Shown: positions 17,529 through 26,667, numbered from the stretch's first letter. The stretch: DNA of 64,000 nt from Deinococcus sp. QL22 (GCF_023370075.1 NZ_CP097149.1:620001-684000); one strand, 5' to 3'. The notes: generated from the sequence alone by a model not told the origin. Numbers and translations: made by a program.

Positions 17529-18739
17529 GGATTCCTCCGGGGGTCAGAAGTGCTGTTAGAAGTTGAGGTGTCGGGAGTGGGAGTTGGAACAGATAGGGAA
17601 TCGTCGGGCGTGTCGGCGTCAGTGTAGGCCAGCGTAAAGGCTGTGGCGGGTGCGTCTACGAACACGTCCAGCGCGGGGGGAATGAAAGGTGGCGGCGTCT
17701 CTGGAAGAGCAGCTTCAGGAGGCAACGTCTCCCCTGCTAGCTCTCCTGCTTCCGCCGAAGCATCCGGCAAAGCAGGCGCGGGCAGCGGCAGCACCAGCGG
17801 GTCACGATCCGTAAAGCGCACGCGCAGGCTGAGGGATTGCGGCACGCGCAACAGCACCCGGCCCGCCCCGGCGCGAATATCGAGGCTGCCGCGAGTGCCG
17901 GGGCGCACACTGACCGTCACACTGCCCCGCCCCGCATTCACACTGCTTCGGCCCGATTGCGGCAGAGTCAGGCGCACACTCCCGCCCGACGCACCCACAC
18001 TCAGCGTTTGCACCCGCGCCGCGCCCAAGTTCAGGGCCAGATTGCCGCCGTCAGCGTTCACGCGCAGGGCTTCGGGGGCGGCTCCCATGGGGGCCAGCAC
18101 GGTAATGCTCCCGGCAGCACTTACGATAGACAGCGGGCCACTCTGCCGCGCCGGAAGGGTAATGTTCAGCTTGCCGAAGGTGGTGCGGGTGGTCAGGGCA
18201 CGCACTCTCAGGGCACTGAGGTCGAGGGTCTGGTCACCCGTGACCGTGCGCGTGGTCAGGGTAATCGGCACGCCCCGGCTCAGGCGCAGGTCGAGGCGAT
18301 GTTGCAGTGGCTCCGGCCCCCCGGTCACGGTCACGCCGCGCTGAAGCGGCTGCACGTTCAGGGTCACGGCGGCGGTCATGGTGGCGCCCTTCAGACCCGC
18401 CGCCTCCAGCCTGCCCCCCGTGCGGGTCGTATCTATGCTGACAGGGTTGCGCGTGCGGTGCGTGGCCGTGCCGCCCAGCAAGTCGGCGCTGCCGGGGGCC
18501 AGAGCGCCCAGCCGGAGGTCGGTTCGGTCTCCTTCCAGCCGCACTGACGCCGCCGCCAACCCATCTTGCGAAACATTGATGGGCGTGAGGCTGCCGCGTA
18601 AGCCGGGGGTAGGCCGCACCGTGACCGTGTTCCAGGCCAGCGTGCCGCCCAATACCGCCAGCCCCAGCCCCAGTGCCATCCGTGCCAGCACGGGCGGAAT
18701 CGGCTGTCCAGTCTGGTTGGCTGGATGGTGACGGGTCAT
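17525..18739 (-). CDS. DUF4097-like protein between kinase and regulator
   Basis: 404 residues. One membrane segment (MALGLGLAVLGGTLAWNTV) is followed by repetitive short beta-strand sequence such as GNLALNLGAARVQTLSVGASGGSVRLTLP and SVNAGRGSVTVSVRPGTRGSLDIRAGAG, the DUF4097 adhesin-like beta-helix pattern, and a Pro/Glu/Thr-rich tail. The start is ATG 18739, overlapping the kinase stop, and its end overlaps the regulator start. Placement between kinase and regulator suggests an accessory sensor comparable to LiaF in LiaFSR systems; that is inference. Confidence 0.7.
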   Translation of the reverse strand: MTRHHPANQTGQPIPPVLARMALGLGLAVLGGTLAWNTVTVRPTPGLRGSLTPINVSQDGLAAASVRLEGDRTDLRLGALAPGSADLLGGTATHRTRNPVSIDTTRTGGRLEAAGLKGATMTAAVTLNVQPLQRGVTVTGGPEPLQHRLDLRLSRGVPITLTTRTVTGDQTLDLSALRVRALTTRTTFGKLNITLPARQSGPLSIVSAAGSITVLAPMGAAPEALRVNADGGNLALNLGAARVQTLSVGASGGSVRLTLPQSGRSSVNAGRGSVTVSVRPGTRGSLDIRAGAGRVLLRVPQSLSLRVRFTDRDPLVLPLPAPALPDASAEAGELAGETLPPEAALPETPPPFIPPALDVFVDAPATAFTLAYTDADTPDDSLSVPTPTPDTSTSNSTSDPRRNP

Positions 18740-20562
18740 GACTGCGCCCCGGTCAGCACGGCGGCTACGCGTTCGGACGGGGCAGCCGGCAGGCGCAGAG
18801 TAATCGTCGTTCCCGACTCCATTCCTGAAGCTGTTCCAAACTCTGAGGCCTGCACGCTCCGCACGTCCAGCGTGCCGCCCGCGCCCGCTGCCCGCTCGCG
18901 CATGCTGCGCTGGCCCAAGGTTCCCCGGCCCTGTGTATCTCGGCCCTGCACCTGCGGGTCGAAGCCGCGCCCATCGTCGCGCACCGTCAGCGTGACCCAG
19001 CCGCCCGCCTGCACCACACTCAGCCACACCTGATGGGCGCGGGCGTGCTTGACTACGTTGTGCAGGGCTTCCTGCGCCACGCGGTAGGCGGCGGCCTGGG
19101 CGTCAGGCGTCAGGTGGGGTTCGGCGGGCAGGTCGGCAAAGACGGTCAGGCCGTGCCGCGCTTCCATCGCCTGCGCGTGTCCGGTCAGGGCCGCCACCAA
19201 GCCGCCTTCTTCCAATGCGTCGGGGCGCAGGCTGAACAGCAGGGCCTTCATCTCCGACACGCCGCCCTCGGCCAAACGGATGGTGTAATCGAGGCTGGCG
19301 CGGGCTTTTTCGGTGTCTCGGTCTAGGGTGGCGCGGGCAGTTTTGGCCCCCAGCGTGATGCCATACAGCGCCTGCGCCACGCTGTCGTGCAGTTCGCGGG
19401 CCAACCTGGCGCGTTCCTGTTCTCCAGCCCGCGTGCCTGCCCGCTCGATCAGTTGGGCGGCGTGCAGGGCAGTTCCGGCGTGGTCGGCAATAGAGAGCAG
19501 GAAGGCCAGTTCATCGGGGCCGGGGCGCGTGCCGGGGGTATAGACGGCCTGCAGCATGCCGCCGTCCAGCACCTCGGCAGAGGGGGGCAGCGACACCGGA
19601 AAAGACACCAAAGTGGCCCCGCCTGCCGTATAGCGCACGTCGGCCTCTCCTTGCGGTACGGGGGCGGGCTGATCAGGCCGGGCTGACCCAGACTCCTGAA
19701 ACCATTCTGCGGGGGCCGTGCCGCTGGACGCCCGAGAAGTGCCGTCAGGGGCCAAGAGCGCCACCGCCTGTGCGGTACTTGCCAGCCGTGCCTGCACTGC
19801 GAGATCAGCCAAAGTCGCGTCCAGATCGTCACCCAGTGCTACCCGGCCCGCTGCCCGCCGCAGCGCCATCACTTCTCGCCTCGCCGCCTCGTAGCCCATA
19901 TCTCCGCCCAGGAGGGCCAAGGTCAGGCGCGTCCACATCCGGCCCATCAGGTTGAGGACGCCGCCCAGCACCAGCAGACTGCCGAGGCCCAGCAACAACA
20001 GTCCGGCCACCACAGGCAACCCCGGCGTCACGGTGGAATCTTGCCAGACCAGCGGGAACAACGGCGGGTGCAGCCACCACAGCGGCGAGGCCAGTGCGCC
20101 CAGCGCCAGCCCCAGCAATGTAGCCAGTACCACCCAGCACAGTGCCGCCAGCGGAAACTGCACCACATGAAACAGCAGCGCCCGGTAGGTGGCCGGGTCG
20201 GACAGGGTGGCCCGCACCCAGGGCCAGACGCCCGTGTAGGCCGGAGCTGGCCCCGCCCGCACGAACGACACGCCCAGCAGTCCGGCCATCACGCGCTGCA
20301 CGTCGGCCAGGCCGCCCACCAACCAGAGTGCGCCCAGCAGCAAAGCCGCGCCGATCACCAGGGCCAGCGTCAGCACGCCGCCCACCACACCTACAAGCAG
20401 CAGCCCCAACACCAGGCCGCCCGCCGGAAGCGCCAGCAACACATACAGCGCCACCCGGAAGGCGTAGGGATCGAGCACATCGGCAAACAGCCTGTGCCAC
20501 ACGCCCCGCCGGGGAGCGGGAGCAGGGGGAAGGGGGGGCGGGGCGGTCATGGCCCTCATCAT
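18736..20562 (-). CDS. NarL-type sensor histidine kinase (HisKA_3)
   Basis: Membrane histidine kinase of about 604-608 residues. Around six helices lie in the first 230 residues, then a GAF-like region (ATLADLAVQARLASTAQAVALL), the HisKA_3 box ERARLARELHDSVAQALYG with the phospho-accepting His, and an HATPase end with AAYRVAQEALHNVVKHARA and DDGRGFDPQ. The start may be ATG 20562 or ATG 20550 (MTAPPPLPPA). It heads the operon with the DUF4097 protein and the NarL regulator through 4-base overlaps. The signal is unknown; an envelope cue is likely. Confidence 0.9.
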   Translation of the reverse strand: MMRAMTAPPPLPPAPAPRRGVWHRLFADVLDPYAFRVALYVLLALPAGGLVLGLLLVGVVGGVLTLALVIGAALLLGALWLVGGLADVQRVMAGLLGVSFVRAGPAPAYTGVWPWVRATLSDPATYRALLFHVVQFPLAALCWVVLATLLGLALGALASPLWWLHPPLFPLVWQDSTVTPGLPVVAGLLLLGLGSLLVLGGVLNLMGRMWTRLTLALLGGDMGYEAARREVMALRRAAGRVALGDDLDATLADLAVQARLASTAQAVALLAPDGTSRASSGTAPAEWFQESGSARPDQPAPVPQGEADVRYTAGGATLVSFPVSLPPSAEVLDGGMLQAVYTPGTRPGPDELAFLLSIADHAGTALHAAQLIERAGTRAGEQERARLARELHDSVAQALYGITLGAKTARATLDRDTEKARASLDYTIRLAEGGVSEMKALLFSLRPDALEEGGLVAALTGHAQAMEARHGLTVFADLPAEPHLTPDAQAAAYRVAQEALHNVVKHARAHQVWLSVVQAGGWVTLTVRDDGRGFDPQVQGRDTQGRGTLGQRSMRERAAGAGGTLDVRSVQASEFGTASGMESGTTITLRLPAAPSERVAAVLTGAQS

Positions 20563-20627
20563 GCACGCAGGCTAGGGCGGGTGGGTAGGCGCGGGCTTCC
20601 GCCGAAAGGGGGAAGGGGGGGGAGCGG

Positions 20628-20755
20628 TCTAAGGTGTTGGGGCGGGGACGGTTCTGGGTGGCCGCCTCATCCACGAAGGGCGAGTGCCTAAGCTCTCAGC
20701 AGTATTTCTTAGACCCTTTGACCCTAGACCCTTAGACCTAGCACCCAAAAACTCA
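20628..20755. repeat. Dispersed intergenic repeat, inverted pair
   Basis: The left arm CTAAGGTGTTGGGGCGGGG matches 25895-25913, and the right arm TTAGACCCTTTGACCCTAG is the opposite orientation of the same family. It fills the gap between the kinase and the Crp/Fnr regulator. Confidence 0.55.
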
Positions 20756-20765
20756 GTTGTACACC

Positions 20766-21422
20766 TCACCCCACGATGTCCCGCAGCCGCACCGCGTCCG
20801 TTACGCGCACGGTTCGGCGTTCCAGGGTAATCAGACCCAAGCGGTAGAACTCGCCCAACTTGCGGCTGACCACTTCGGGGACGCTGCCTAGTTCGGCGGC
20901 GAGGGTACTGTTGGTGGGGAGTGGAAAGCCGCCCGCTTGAGCATGTTCAAGCAAATACGCGGCCAAGCGTACTCCCAGTTCGGTCAGCACCAGCCGCTGC
21001 ATTCGCGTCATCAATTCGGCCTCCCGGCGGGCCAAATGCGCCACCAATGCCCGCGAAAGGTGAGGGGAAGCAAACACGCTTTGCCGGACTTGGAGGGCGG
21101 GCAAAGCCAGCACCCGCGCCGGCGTCAGCGTAGTCAGGGTTGCTGCGTGCGGTGCAGAGTTCAGAAACACTTCGCTCCCGCCCGCGACCTGCCGCGCTCC
21201 GGCCACGAACAGGGTCAGTTCCCGGCCCCCTGCCGCAAGGCTGGACGCATGAACCGTACCCGATTCCACGATGAACAGGCTATCGGCAGCGTCACCCTGC
21301 CGCGCCAGTACTATTCCCGCCGCCACGTCCAGCACGCGGGCCACCCTCACCAACGGCCCCAGCGCCTCTGCCGACGCCTCTGCAAACAGTGGGGTCTGGT
21401 GCAGCAGGGACGGAATATCCAT
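20766..21422 (-). CDS. Crp/Fnr-family transcriptional regulator
   Basis: 218 residues. The N-terminal cyclic-nucleotide-binding fold spans about residues 5-115 (GIVLARQGDAADSLFIVESGTV, then GGRELTLFVAGARQVAGGSE), followed by a dimer helix and a C-terminal winged helix (NSTLAAELGSVPEVVSRKLGEFYRLGLI). There is no cysteine cluster of the Fnr type, and the phosphate-binding cassette is not clearly a cAMP site, so the ligand is uncertain. It is 26 bases downstream of the ferredoxin gene and in the same direction, so they may be co-transcribed. Confidence 0.88.
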   Translation of the reverse strand: MDIPSLLHQTPLFAEASAEALGPLVRVARVLDVAAGIVLARQGDAADSLFIVESGTVHASSLAAGGRELTLFVAGARQVAGGSEVFLNSAPHAATLTTLTPARVLALPALQVRQSVFASPHLSRALVAHLARREAELMTRMQRLVLTELGVRLAAYLLEHAQAGGFPLPTNSTLAAELGSVPEVVSRKLGEFYRLGLITLERRTVRVTDAVRLRDIVG

Positions 21423-21448
21423 GCCCGGATACTGGCATGCTGGGAATT

Positions 21449-21700
21449 TCAGAGCAAAAAGTGGGCGCGGTTACGGGCAATAAATCTGTACTGGTCGGCG
21501 GGTACATCCACATCTTCGAAAATAGCGCTGACGGGGCAGGCGGCCACGCAAGCGCCGCAAATAATGCATTCTTCAGGATGAATAACGAACTGATCCCCGG
21601 CGTCATAGATGCATTCCATGGGGCAAACTTCGGTGCAGGCCGCGTCTTTGACACCTATGCAGGGGCTAGTACAGCGTTCAATTAATACGAATGGTTTCAT
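21449..21700 (-). CDS. 7Fe-type ferredoxin with an IS-derived N-terminus
   Basis: Low-potential electron carrier of 83 residues. Cluster ligands are visible in SPCIGVKDAACTEVCP and CIICGACVAACP. The ORF begins at ATG 21700 inside the end of a defective IS630 element. The first ten residues (MKPFVLIERC) come from the IS, and the native protein resumes at TSPCIGV. Removing the IS and one TA restores a frame that starts at ATG 22857 and reads MTSSATFVITSPCIGV. No good ribosome site precedes ATG 21700, so expression is uncertain. Confidence 0.85.
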   Translation of the reverse strand: MKPFVLIERCTSPCIGVKDAACTEVCPMECIYDAGDQFVIHPEECIICGACVAACPVSAIFEDVDVPADQYRFIARNRAHFLL

Positions 21701-22828
21701 AGTGGCGTCCGAGGGTTCGTCGGGCGGCCTGAGTCGAGAACTGCCAGTTGAGTGTGATGGCCGCGCGTGAACGCGCGGCCACCCAGGCCTCGACTTCGGA
21801 ACGAAGTCGTTCCAGCGAAGGAATCCGCCGATGTCAACACTGCCGCTGAAGAGCGCTGAATTCCAACTCCGCCATGTTTAACCAAGAGGCGTGTTTCGGC
21901 GTGTAGATCCACTCGAATCGGCCCACCAACCGGTGGGCCTGTTCTGGGGACATCCACTTGTAGAAGCTGCCCCCATGATGGGTATTGAGGTTGTCCTGCA
22001 CCAGGGTGATCTGTACCGCTGCTGGGTAGGCCCGTTCCAGCTCCTCCATGAATGCCGTGTATTCCTCGGCCGTTCGTCGGGCACACGTTCACAAACCGAC
22101 GACCAGTCTGGGGTTCAACCGCGAGCAGCACCGCGCCACTTCCAAATCGCTCGTATTCATAGTCTTGCTTGGCGACTCGTCCCGGTTCCATCGGAACCGG
22201 GGCCATCACGTCGCCGATCAGGAAACAAGGCTGCTCATCGAAGCACAACACGGGGAAGCGTTCATCATAGGGCCGGGCATACACGTCCAGGACACGCTCC
22301 ATCTCACACAGGAACTTTGCCGTCAGTTGCGCGATGCACCACTGCCTTTGCGGTGCGGCTGGAGCGCGTTTTTTCAGGATGTAGAACACCGTGGACGGCA
22401 CAATGCCGTCTACCACGTTCAATTCCACGGCTTTTTCGGCGAGCAGGCGAACGCTCCACTGGGCATGGCCTGTGGGAGCCTCACGGCACGCCAGTGCCGT
22501 GATCGCCGCCCGATCCTGGCCAGTGAATTTCGCGGGTCGACCCGTATGTGGGGCCTCATAGAGCGCCGCGTCCAGCCCTCCGAGCACGAAGTGTTTTCGG
22601 ATCGACTGCGCCATCTGCACACTGATCCCCAGGGCTTCCTTGATCGCGAGATCACCCATCTGCCGATGGGCCATCAGCAAGATCTGAGCGCGGGTCATGA
22701 CCCGCGCCTTGTGGGTCCCTTTCGTTGTGATGGCTTTGAGAGTCTGTTCCTGCTCAGGGCTCAATTCCACTTTGTACAGCAGAGGGCGAGGCATAACTAA
22801 CTCTACTAAATTGCAAAACGCTGTACTA
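21667..22828 (-). mobile_element. IS630-family element inserted in the ferredoxin gene, defective
   Basis: TA duplications lie at 21667-21668 and 22827-22828. The inner ends both begin GTACAGCGTT, in inverted orientation. The transposase has a frameshift and an internal stop, so the element cannot move by itself. The end sequence resembles that of the intact element at 7063 (GTACAGCG), but the transposases differ. Confidence 0.85.
21678..22794 (-). pseudogene. IS630-family transposase, frameshift and internal stop
   Basis: It starts MPRPLLYKVELSPEQEQTL (ATG 22794) with HTH regions and catalytic Asp in VLCFDEQPCFL. After RRFVNVC the frame breaks at CCC (22079-22081), where one extra base is present. 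The next frame continues RRTAEEYTAFMEEL, with Asp in LVQDNLNTHHG and Glu in SWLNMAELEFSALQRQC, then meets TGA at 21834. Beyond that stop the same frame still encodes a family C-terminus (HRRIPSLERLRSEVEAW to HYETIRIN, stop 21678). At least two inactivating changes are present. Confidence 0.88.
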
Positions 22829-22857
22829 GTAATGACGAATGTCGCGCTAGAGGTCAT
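22827..22857 (-). pseudogene. Displaced native 5' end of the ferredoxin gene
   Basis: ATG 22857 and the next codons encode MTSSATFVIT, the native ferredoxin N-terminus, now running into the IS630 right end. Joined at TA to 21668 it reads in frame into SPCIGVKDA. Any promoter of the ferredoxin should lie above 22857. Confidence 0.75.
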
Positions 22858-22937
22858 GTCCCGTAGCTTGCCGGGTCTACGCTGTCCATGCCATGACCCA
22901 AGTCAAGGACAACCAAAACGCAAACCCCACCAACATA

Positions 22938-22972
22938 AAAAACGCCGCCCCCAACTTGGAAGGCGGCGCTTA
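22938..22972 (-). terminator. Terminator of the BON-LysM gene
   Basis: Minus-strand stem AGCGCCGCC...GGCGGCGTT followed by TTTTAT, 13 bases after the stop codon. Confidence 0.8.
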
Positions 22973-22984
22973 AATTTAAGTCTC

Positions 22985-23752
22985 CTAGCTAGGAATACGG
23001 AGTTTCTGGCCCACTTTGATCAGGTCAGGGTTGCTGATGTTGTTGTAGTGGGCAATCTTTTTGTACTCGGCGGCGTTGCCGTAGTACTTTTGAGCAATCG
23101 CGCCCAAAGTATCGCCGTTCTGCACGGTGTACACGGTGTCACCGCTGTCCTCATCTTTCTCTTTGGTCAGTTCTTTGGCTCCGGCGGCGACCTTCAGGCC
23201 GCTCACGTCTACGGAAGCCACGCCCTGTACGGCGCGGGCCAATTGCTCGGCCAAGCGCTGTTCGTGGTCGTTGTCCACGACGCCGCGCAAAATGATGCTC
23301 TTGCCACTCTGCAACACGTCAATCGGGTCGTCTTTCAGTTCGCCGTTGTTCTTCAGGGCGCTGTGCACGGCCTTAGCAATCTTGCTGTTGTCCTCGGCTT
23401 CCTTCAGTTCAGCCTCGATGCTGGGGCTGGCGGCCTTTTTGGGCGCTGGAGTGCCGATGTTGGGAGCAGAGATGTTGGGGGTGGGTGCGCCGGGAGCGGG
23501 CTGGGCTGGGGCGCTGGCGGCAACGGGGGTCGTCTCCTCGGCGACCAGACCGCTCACGTCCACGCTCTTGACGCCGTTGATGCCTTCAGCGACGACGCTG
23601 ACCAATCTGCCGTATCGGTCATTGGGAACCATGCCGCTGACCGTCACGTTGCCGCGGTTTTCAGTGACCTGAAGGCCCAAGTCTTTCAGCTGGGGCTGGG
23701 CGTTGAGGGCGTCTTTCACTCGGTCGGCGGTGCTCTTTCCAAAGGGCCACAT
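22985..23752 (-). CDS. BON-BON-LysM protein
   Basis: 255 residues. The first BON domain is near residues 8-70 (TADRVKDALNAQPQL to SVDVSGL), then a Pro/Ala linker, then a second BON-like domain (SKIAKAVHSALKNNGEL to SVDVSGLKV), then a C-terminal LysM, YTVQNGDTLGAIAQKYYGN to VGQKLRIPS. I start at MWPFGKSTADR (23752); there is no signal peptide. The arrangement is that of YgaU/Kbp-like proteins, which bind K+ or the envelope. A specific role is not shown. Confidence 0.85.
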   Translation of the reverse strand: MWPFGKSTADRVKDALNAQPQLKDLGLQVTENRGNVTVSGMVPNDRYGRLVSVVAEGINGVKSVDVSGLVAEETTPVAASAPAQPAPGAPTPNISAPNIGTPAPKKAASPSIEAELKEAEDNSKIAKAVHSALKNNGELKDDPIDVLQSGKSIILRGVVDNDHEQRLAEQLARAVQGVASVDVSGLKVAAGAKELTKEKDEDSGDTVYTVQNGDTLGAIAQKYYGNAAEYKKIAHYNNISNPDLIKVGQKLRIPS

Positions 23753-23881
23753 AAGAGGCAGCGTACAACGGAACACCCACACTGTGAAATACCCCACGAT
23801 TGGTAAAGGGAAGCTCAGCGGTGTCTCTCACGCAAGCTAGGAAATATACCCTGGTACACCAAAAATTATGAGACTGGGTAG

Positions 23882-25345
23882 TCAGGGAAGCACAGGTAAT
23901 GGGGGGAGGGTAGCTGATTCTATCCAAAGCCTCAAGGCCGCCTCACCTTCCGGCCCGGTTTGGGTGCGGGCCAGTGTCACAAGGTCGGCAGTTCTGACCG
24001 TGCCGCCGCTATAGCGGGCCGCGTAAGTCTGCAAAAAAGTACGGAATTTGTCGTCCCCCACAGCCACGCGCAGGGCGTGAAGGCCCAGGGCACCCCGGCG
24101 GTAGGCGCTGGTATCGAACAACTGTTCGGCGCGGCGGGCCGCCAACGGGCGGGTGCCAGTGCGGTTCAGCGTCGTCCACCAGCGGGCGGCCATCTCCTGA
24201 CCGTTTTCGCCCTGTGCCTCGGCCCACAGCAGCTCGGCGTAGGTGGCAAAGCCTTCATTCAGCCACACGTCAGACCAGTCCGCGGGGCTGATGTCGTTGC
24301 CGAACCACTGGTGTGCCAGTTCGTGCAGGGCCACCGGTTCGCGGCTAGAGGACACGGGCATGGTGGACAGCGTGGCCGTTTCCAGAGCGGGCAACGGGGG
24401 CGTGACCACCGCCACCCCGTAAGCGCTGAAGGGGTATGGCCCGAACCAGCCCGATAGAACGGTCATCATTTCGGCAGTTCGGGCGTAGGCCTCGCGGGTA
24501 GGCTGCGCGGTGCCAATGGGGAAATAATCGCGGCGCTGAACAGGTGAGCCGTTCACACCCACAGGCACGGCGGGCGAATCCACACGCTCGAACTTGTTGA
24601 CGTGGATGGCAAGGGCATAGGTGGGAACCGGCTGGGCCTGCGAAAACACGAAGGTTTGGGGGCCGCCCGTTGCTCCCGTTTGGGCAATCTGCACGCCGCT
24701 GGCCGCCCCGGTAAAGCCTGCCGGAACCGTGATGCGTGTCAGGAAGGTGGCCTTATCGGAAGGATGATCGTTGCTGGGCAAAAAGGTGCGCGTGCCGTTG
24801 GGTTCGCTGAGCGTGAAGTTGGCCCCGGCTGTCTCTGCCGTGCTGGGCACACTTTGCCAGCCCAGATTCACCGGAAAATTAAAATCGGGGTCACGGACGA
24901 TGCCGGGCGTGCCCGCATACCTGACCGTGAGGTTGCCCCGCACTCCCGGCAGCAGCGGGGCGGGCAGAGACACCAGCAGCTTTTGTGCGGCGCTGTCGGT
25001 TCGGAAGGGTACGGCACGGCCATTCCAGCGAACCGACGACACGGTGGGGCCGACAAAATCCAGCCGAATCTGCGGCAGCGGGCGCGTGGCTGTCAGCAGC
25101 AGCGTCACTTCTGCCTGTATCTGCGGCGTGCCGGGCCGGGCCACCGTCAGGGCAAGGTCGTAATTCAGCACGTCCAGCCCCGCCTGCCCCAACGCCGGGA
25201 AGATGGAATCGCCAATATTCTGCGTGTTGGGCAGCGATTGAAGCGGCGGGGCGGGCGGCAGGGCCGGAACCACCTGTGTCTCTCCCCTGCCGCCGCACAG
25301 CAGTAGGCTGACCAAAACCAGTCCCCCTGCCCTTGGTTTTTGCAT
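23882..25345 (-). CDS. M1-family metallopeptidase, exported
   Basis: 487 residues with an N-terminal signal sequence (AGGLVLVSLLLCGG). An N-terminal beta-rich domain (LNYDLALTVARPGTPQ and following) is followed by a thermolysin-like domain with HELAHQWFGN, zinc-binding His residues and catalytic Glu, and the third ligand Glu in WLNEGFATYAELLWAE. The GAMEN motif is not obvious. The frame is open to 25483, but ATG 25345 gives the signal peptide and lies 3 bases after the NUDIX gene. It probably acts as an envelope aminopeptidase. Confidence 0.88.
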   Translation of the reverse strand: MQKPRAGGLVLVSLLLCGGRGETQVVPALPPAPPLQSLPNTQNIGDSIFPALGQAGLDVLNYDLALTVARPGTPQIQAEVTLLLTATRPLPQIRLDFVGPTVSSVRWNGRAVPFRTDSAAQKLLVSLPAPLLPGVRGNLTVRYAGTPGIVRDPDFNFPVNLGWQSVPSTAETAGANFTLSEPNGTRTFLPSNDHPSDKATFLTRITVPAGFTGAASGVQIAQTGATGGPQTFVFSQAQPVPTYALAIHVNKFERVDSPAVPVGVNGSPVQRRDYFPIGTAQPTREAYARTAEMMTVLSGWFGPYPFSAYGVAVVTPPLPALETATLSTMPVSSSREPVALHELAHQWFGNDISPADWSDVWLNEGFATYAELLWAEAQGENGQEMAARWWTTLNRTGTRPLAARRAEQLFDTSAYRRGALGLHALRVAVGDDKFRTFLQTYAARYSGGTVRTADLVTLARTQTGPEGEAALRLWIESATLPPLPVLP

Positions 25346-25347
25346 AC

Positions 25348-25824
25348 TCAGATGGAGTAATAGCTGCGGATTTTGCCGCGCAAAAAGTCCTGGGTGGGCA
25401 GCCAGATCAGCGGATTGCGCTCCTCCACTTCGGGCGGCGGGCCGTAACGCACCAACGCTTCGACCATCTCGAAAGGCACCCATTTGACGCCTACCACTTC
25501 GGGGTCGGTGGGGTCAAGTTCGCCGTGAAACTCGGCGGTAAAGCGGGCAAACGTGGCGTAACACTCGTTGCGTGTGCCCGTCAGCAGTTCGCCTTCCAGC
25601 AGGCTGACAAACATCAGATCGGTGACCGTGAGGCCCGTTTCGACCAGCACTTGGCGCACGGCAGCGGCGGCCAACGTCTCGCCCGCCTGCGCTTTGCCGC
25701 CGGGAAGGCCGTAAAAAATGCTGCCGTCGTCCATCCGTTCTTCGACCAGCAGCAATTGGCCTTCACGCACCAAATAGACGTGCGCGGCGCGCTTGATGGG
25801 CAGGGTGCGCGAGAGGTGACTCAT
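25348..25824 (-). CDS. NUDIX-fold protein with a degenerate Nudix box
   Basis: 158 residues. The Nudix box region reads GGKAQAGETLAAAAVRQVLVETGL. The canonical pattern needs R-E-x2-E-E after the first Glu, but here RQVLVE has Gln and Val in place of two catalytic Glu residues, so hydrolysis may be weak or absent. The fold is otherwise normal, ending WVPFEMVEALVRYG. It sits directly before the M1 peptidase gene. Substrate unknown. Confidence 0.8.
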   Translation of the reverse strand: MSHLSRTLPIKRAAHVYLVREGQLLLVEERMDDGSIFYGLPGGKAQAGETLAAAAVRQVLVETGLTVTDLMFVSLLEGELLTGTRNECYATFARFTAEFHGELDPTDPEVVGVKWVPFEMVEALVRYGPPPEVEERNPLIWLPTQDFLRGKIRSYYSI

Positions 25825-25860
25825 TGCCGCGCAGTCTAGAGCATCGGCGTGTGGGCGGGG

Positions 25861-25925
25861 CGTCTAAGGGTGCTGCGTCTAAGAGTCTAGGGTCTAAGGT
25901 GCTGGGGCGGGGATGTTTTCGGGTG
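25861..25925. repeat. Dispersed intergenic repeat (GGGTCTAA type)
   Basis: It contains TCTAAGAGTCTAGGGTCTAA followed by GGTGCTGGGGCGGGG. It is closely related to 20628-20660 and 40004-40070. Confidence 0.6.
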
Positions 25926-25939
25926 GCTTCCTCCGCCTC

Positions 25940-26383
25940 TTATTCCCCTCGCAGCAGCTTCAGCACCTCATCCGGCAGGCGTGCTGGGCGGTAGGTCTTG
26001 TCGGTGGCGATGTGCTGGGTTTCTCCAGTGGCGATCAGGTCTGCTGCGCCGTCCAAGTTTGCGCGGTGCAGTTCGTAGGTAAATTTCAGGGTGCGGCTCC
26101 TGATTTCCGAGACGCGGGTGGTCAGGGTCAGGCGGTCATCGTAGCGGGCGGCGCGGCGGTACTGCACGTTCAGGCCGCTCAGCATCAGGTAGTAGCCGCG
26201 TGCCTCGACCTCGGCATACGGCAAGCCCAGCGCGTGCATCAGGTCGGTGCGGCCTACCTCGAACCAGATGGGGTAATTGGCATGATGGGCCACTGCCATC
26301 GCATCGGTTTCGGCGTACCGCACGCGAATTTCAGTTTGGATACTGGTGCTGGAAATGGATTCGGTCATTCCATTCCCCATCAA
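25940..26383 (-). CDS. Acyl-CoA thioesterase, hotdog fold (YbgC-like)
   Basis: 147 residues from ATG 26383, which overlaps the rbfA stop; ATG 26368 is possible too. The hotdog active-site region is [23 protein letters not shown], with the Asp expected of the 4-hydroxybenzoyl-CoA thioesterase/YbgC group, then [13 protein letters not shown]. It probably hydrolyses short or aromatic acyl-CoA esters; the substrate is not determined. Confidence 0.85.
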   Translation of the reverse strand: MMGNGMTESISSTSIQTEIRVRYAETDAMAVAHHANYPIWFEVGRTDLMHALGLPYAEVEARGYYLMLSGLNVQYRRAARYDDRLTLTTRVSEIRSRTLKFTYELHRANLDGAADLIATGETQHIATDKTYRPARLPDEVLKLLRGE

Positions 26384-26667
26384 AGCGGCACATCTGCCGC
26401 CGAATGGAATTCCAGTACAGGCGTGCGCCTCAGCTTCACCTGCGCCGTCACTTCCCGCTGAAGGTGGCCGCGTGCGTGGTTCAGGGCGTCCAGCAGGGCA
26501 TTCATATCGGCGTTCATAGAACTGACGTAAATCCGGGCGATGCCGTAGTCGGAGGTAACGGCCACGCGTTCCACGGTGACGATCATGGGCACACGGGGGT
26601 CACGCAGTTGGGCAATGGCGTCGCTGAGCACCCGCAACAGTTGGGACTGGACTTGTTCGGGCCTCAT
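26380..26667 (-). CDS. rbfA: Ribosome-binding factor A
   Basis: 95 residues, the small KH-type protein that assists late 30S assembly and 16S rRNA 5' end maturation. Family features are [49 protein letters not shown] and a late [17 protein letters not shown]. Its end overlaps the thioesterase start by 4 bases. Confidence 0.93.
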   Translation of the reverse strand: MRPEQVQSQLLRVLSDAIAQLRDPRVPMIVTVERVAVTSDYGIARIYVSSMNADMNALLDALNHARGHLQREVTAQVKLRRTPVLEFHSAADVPL

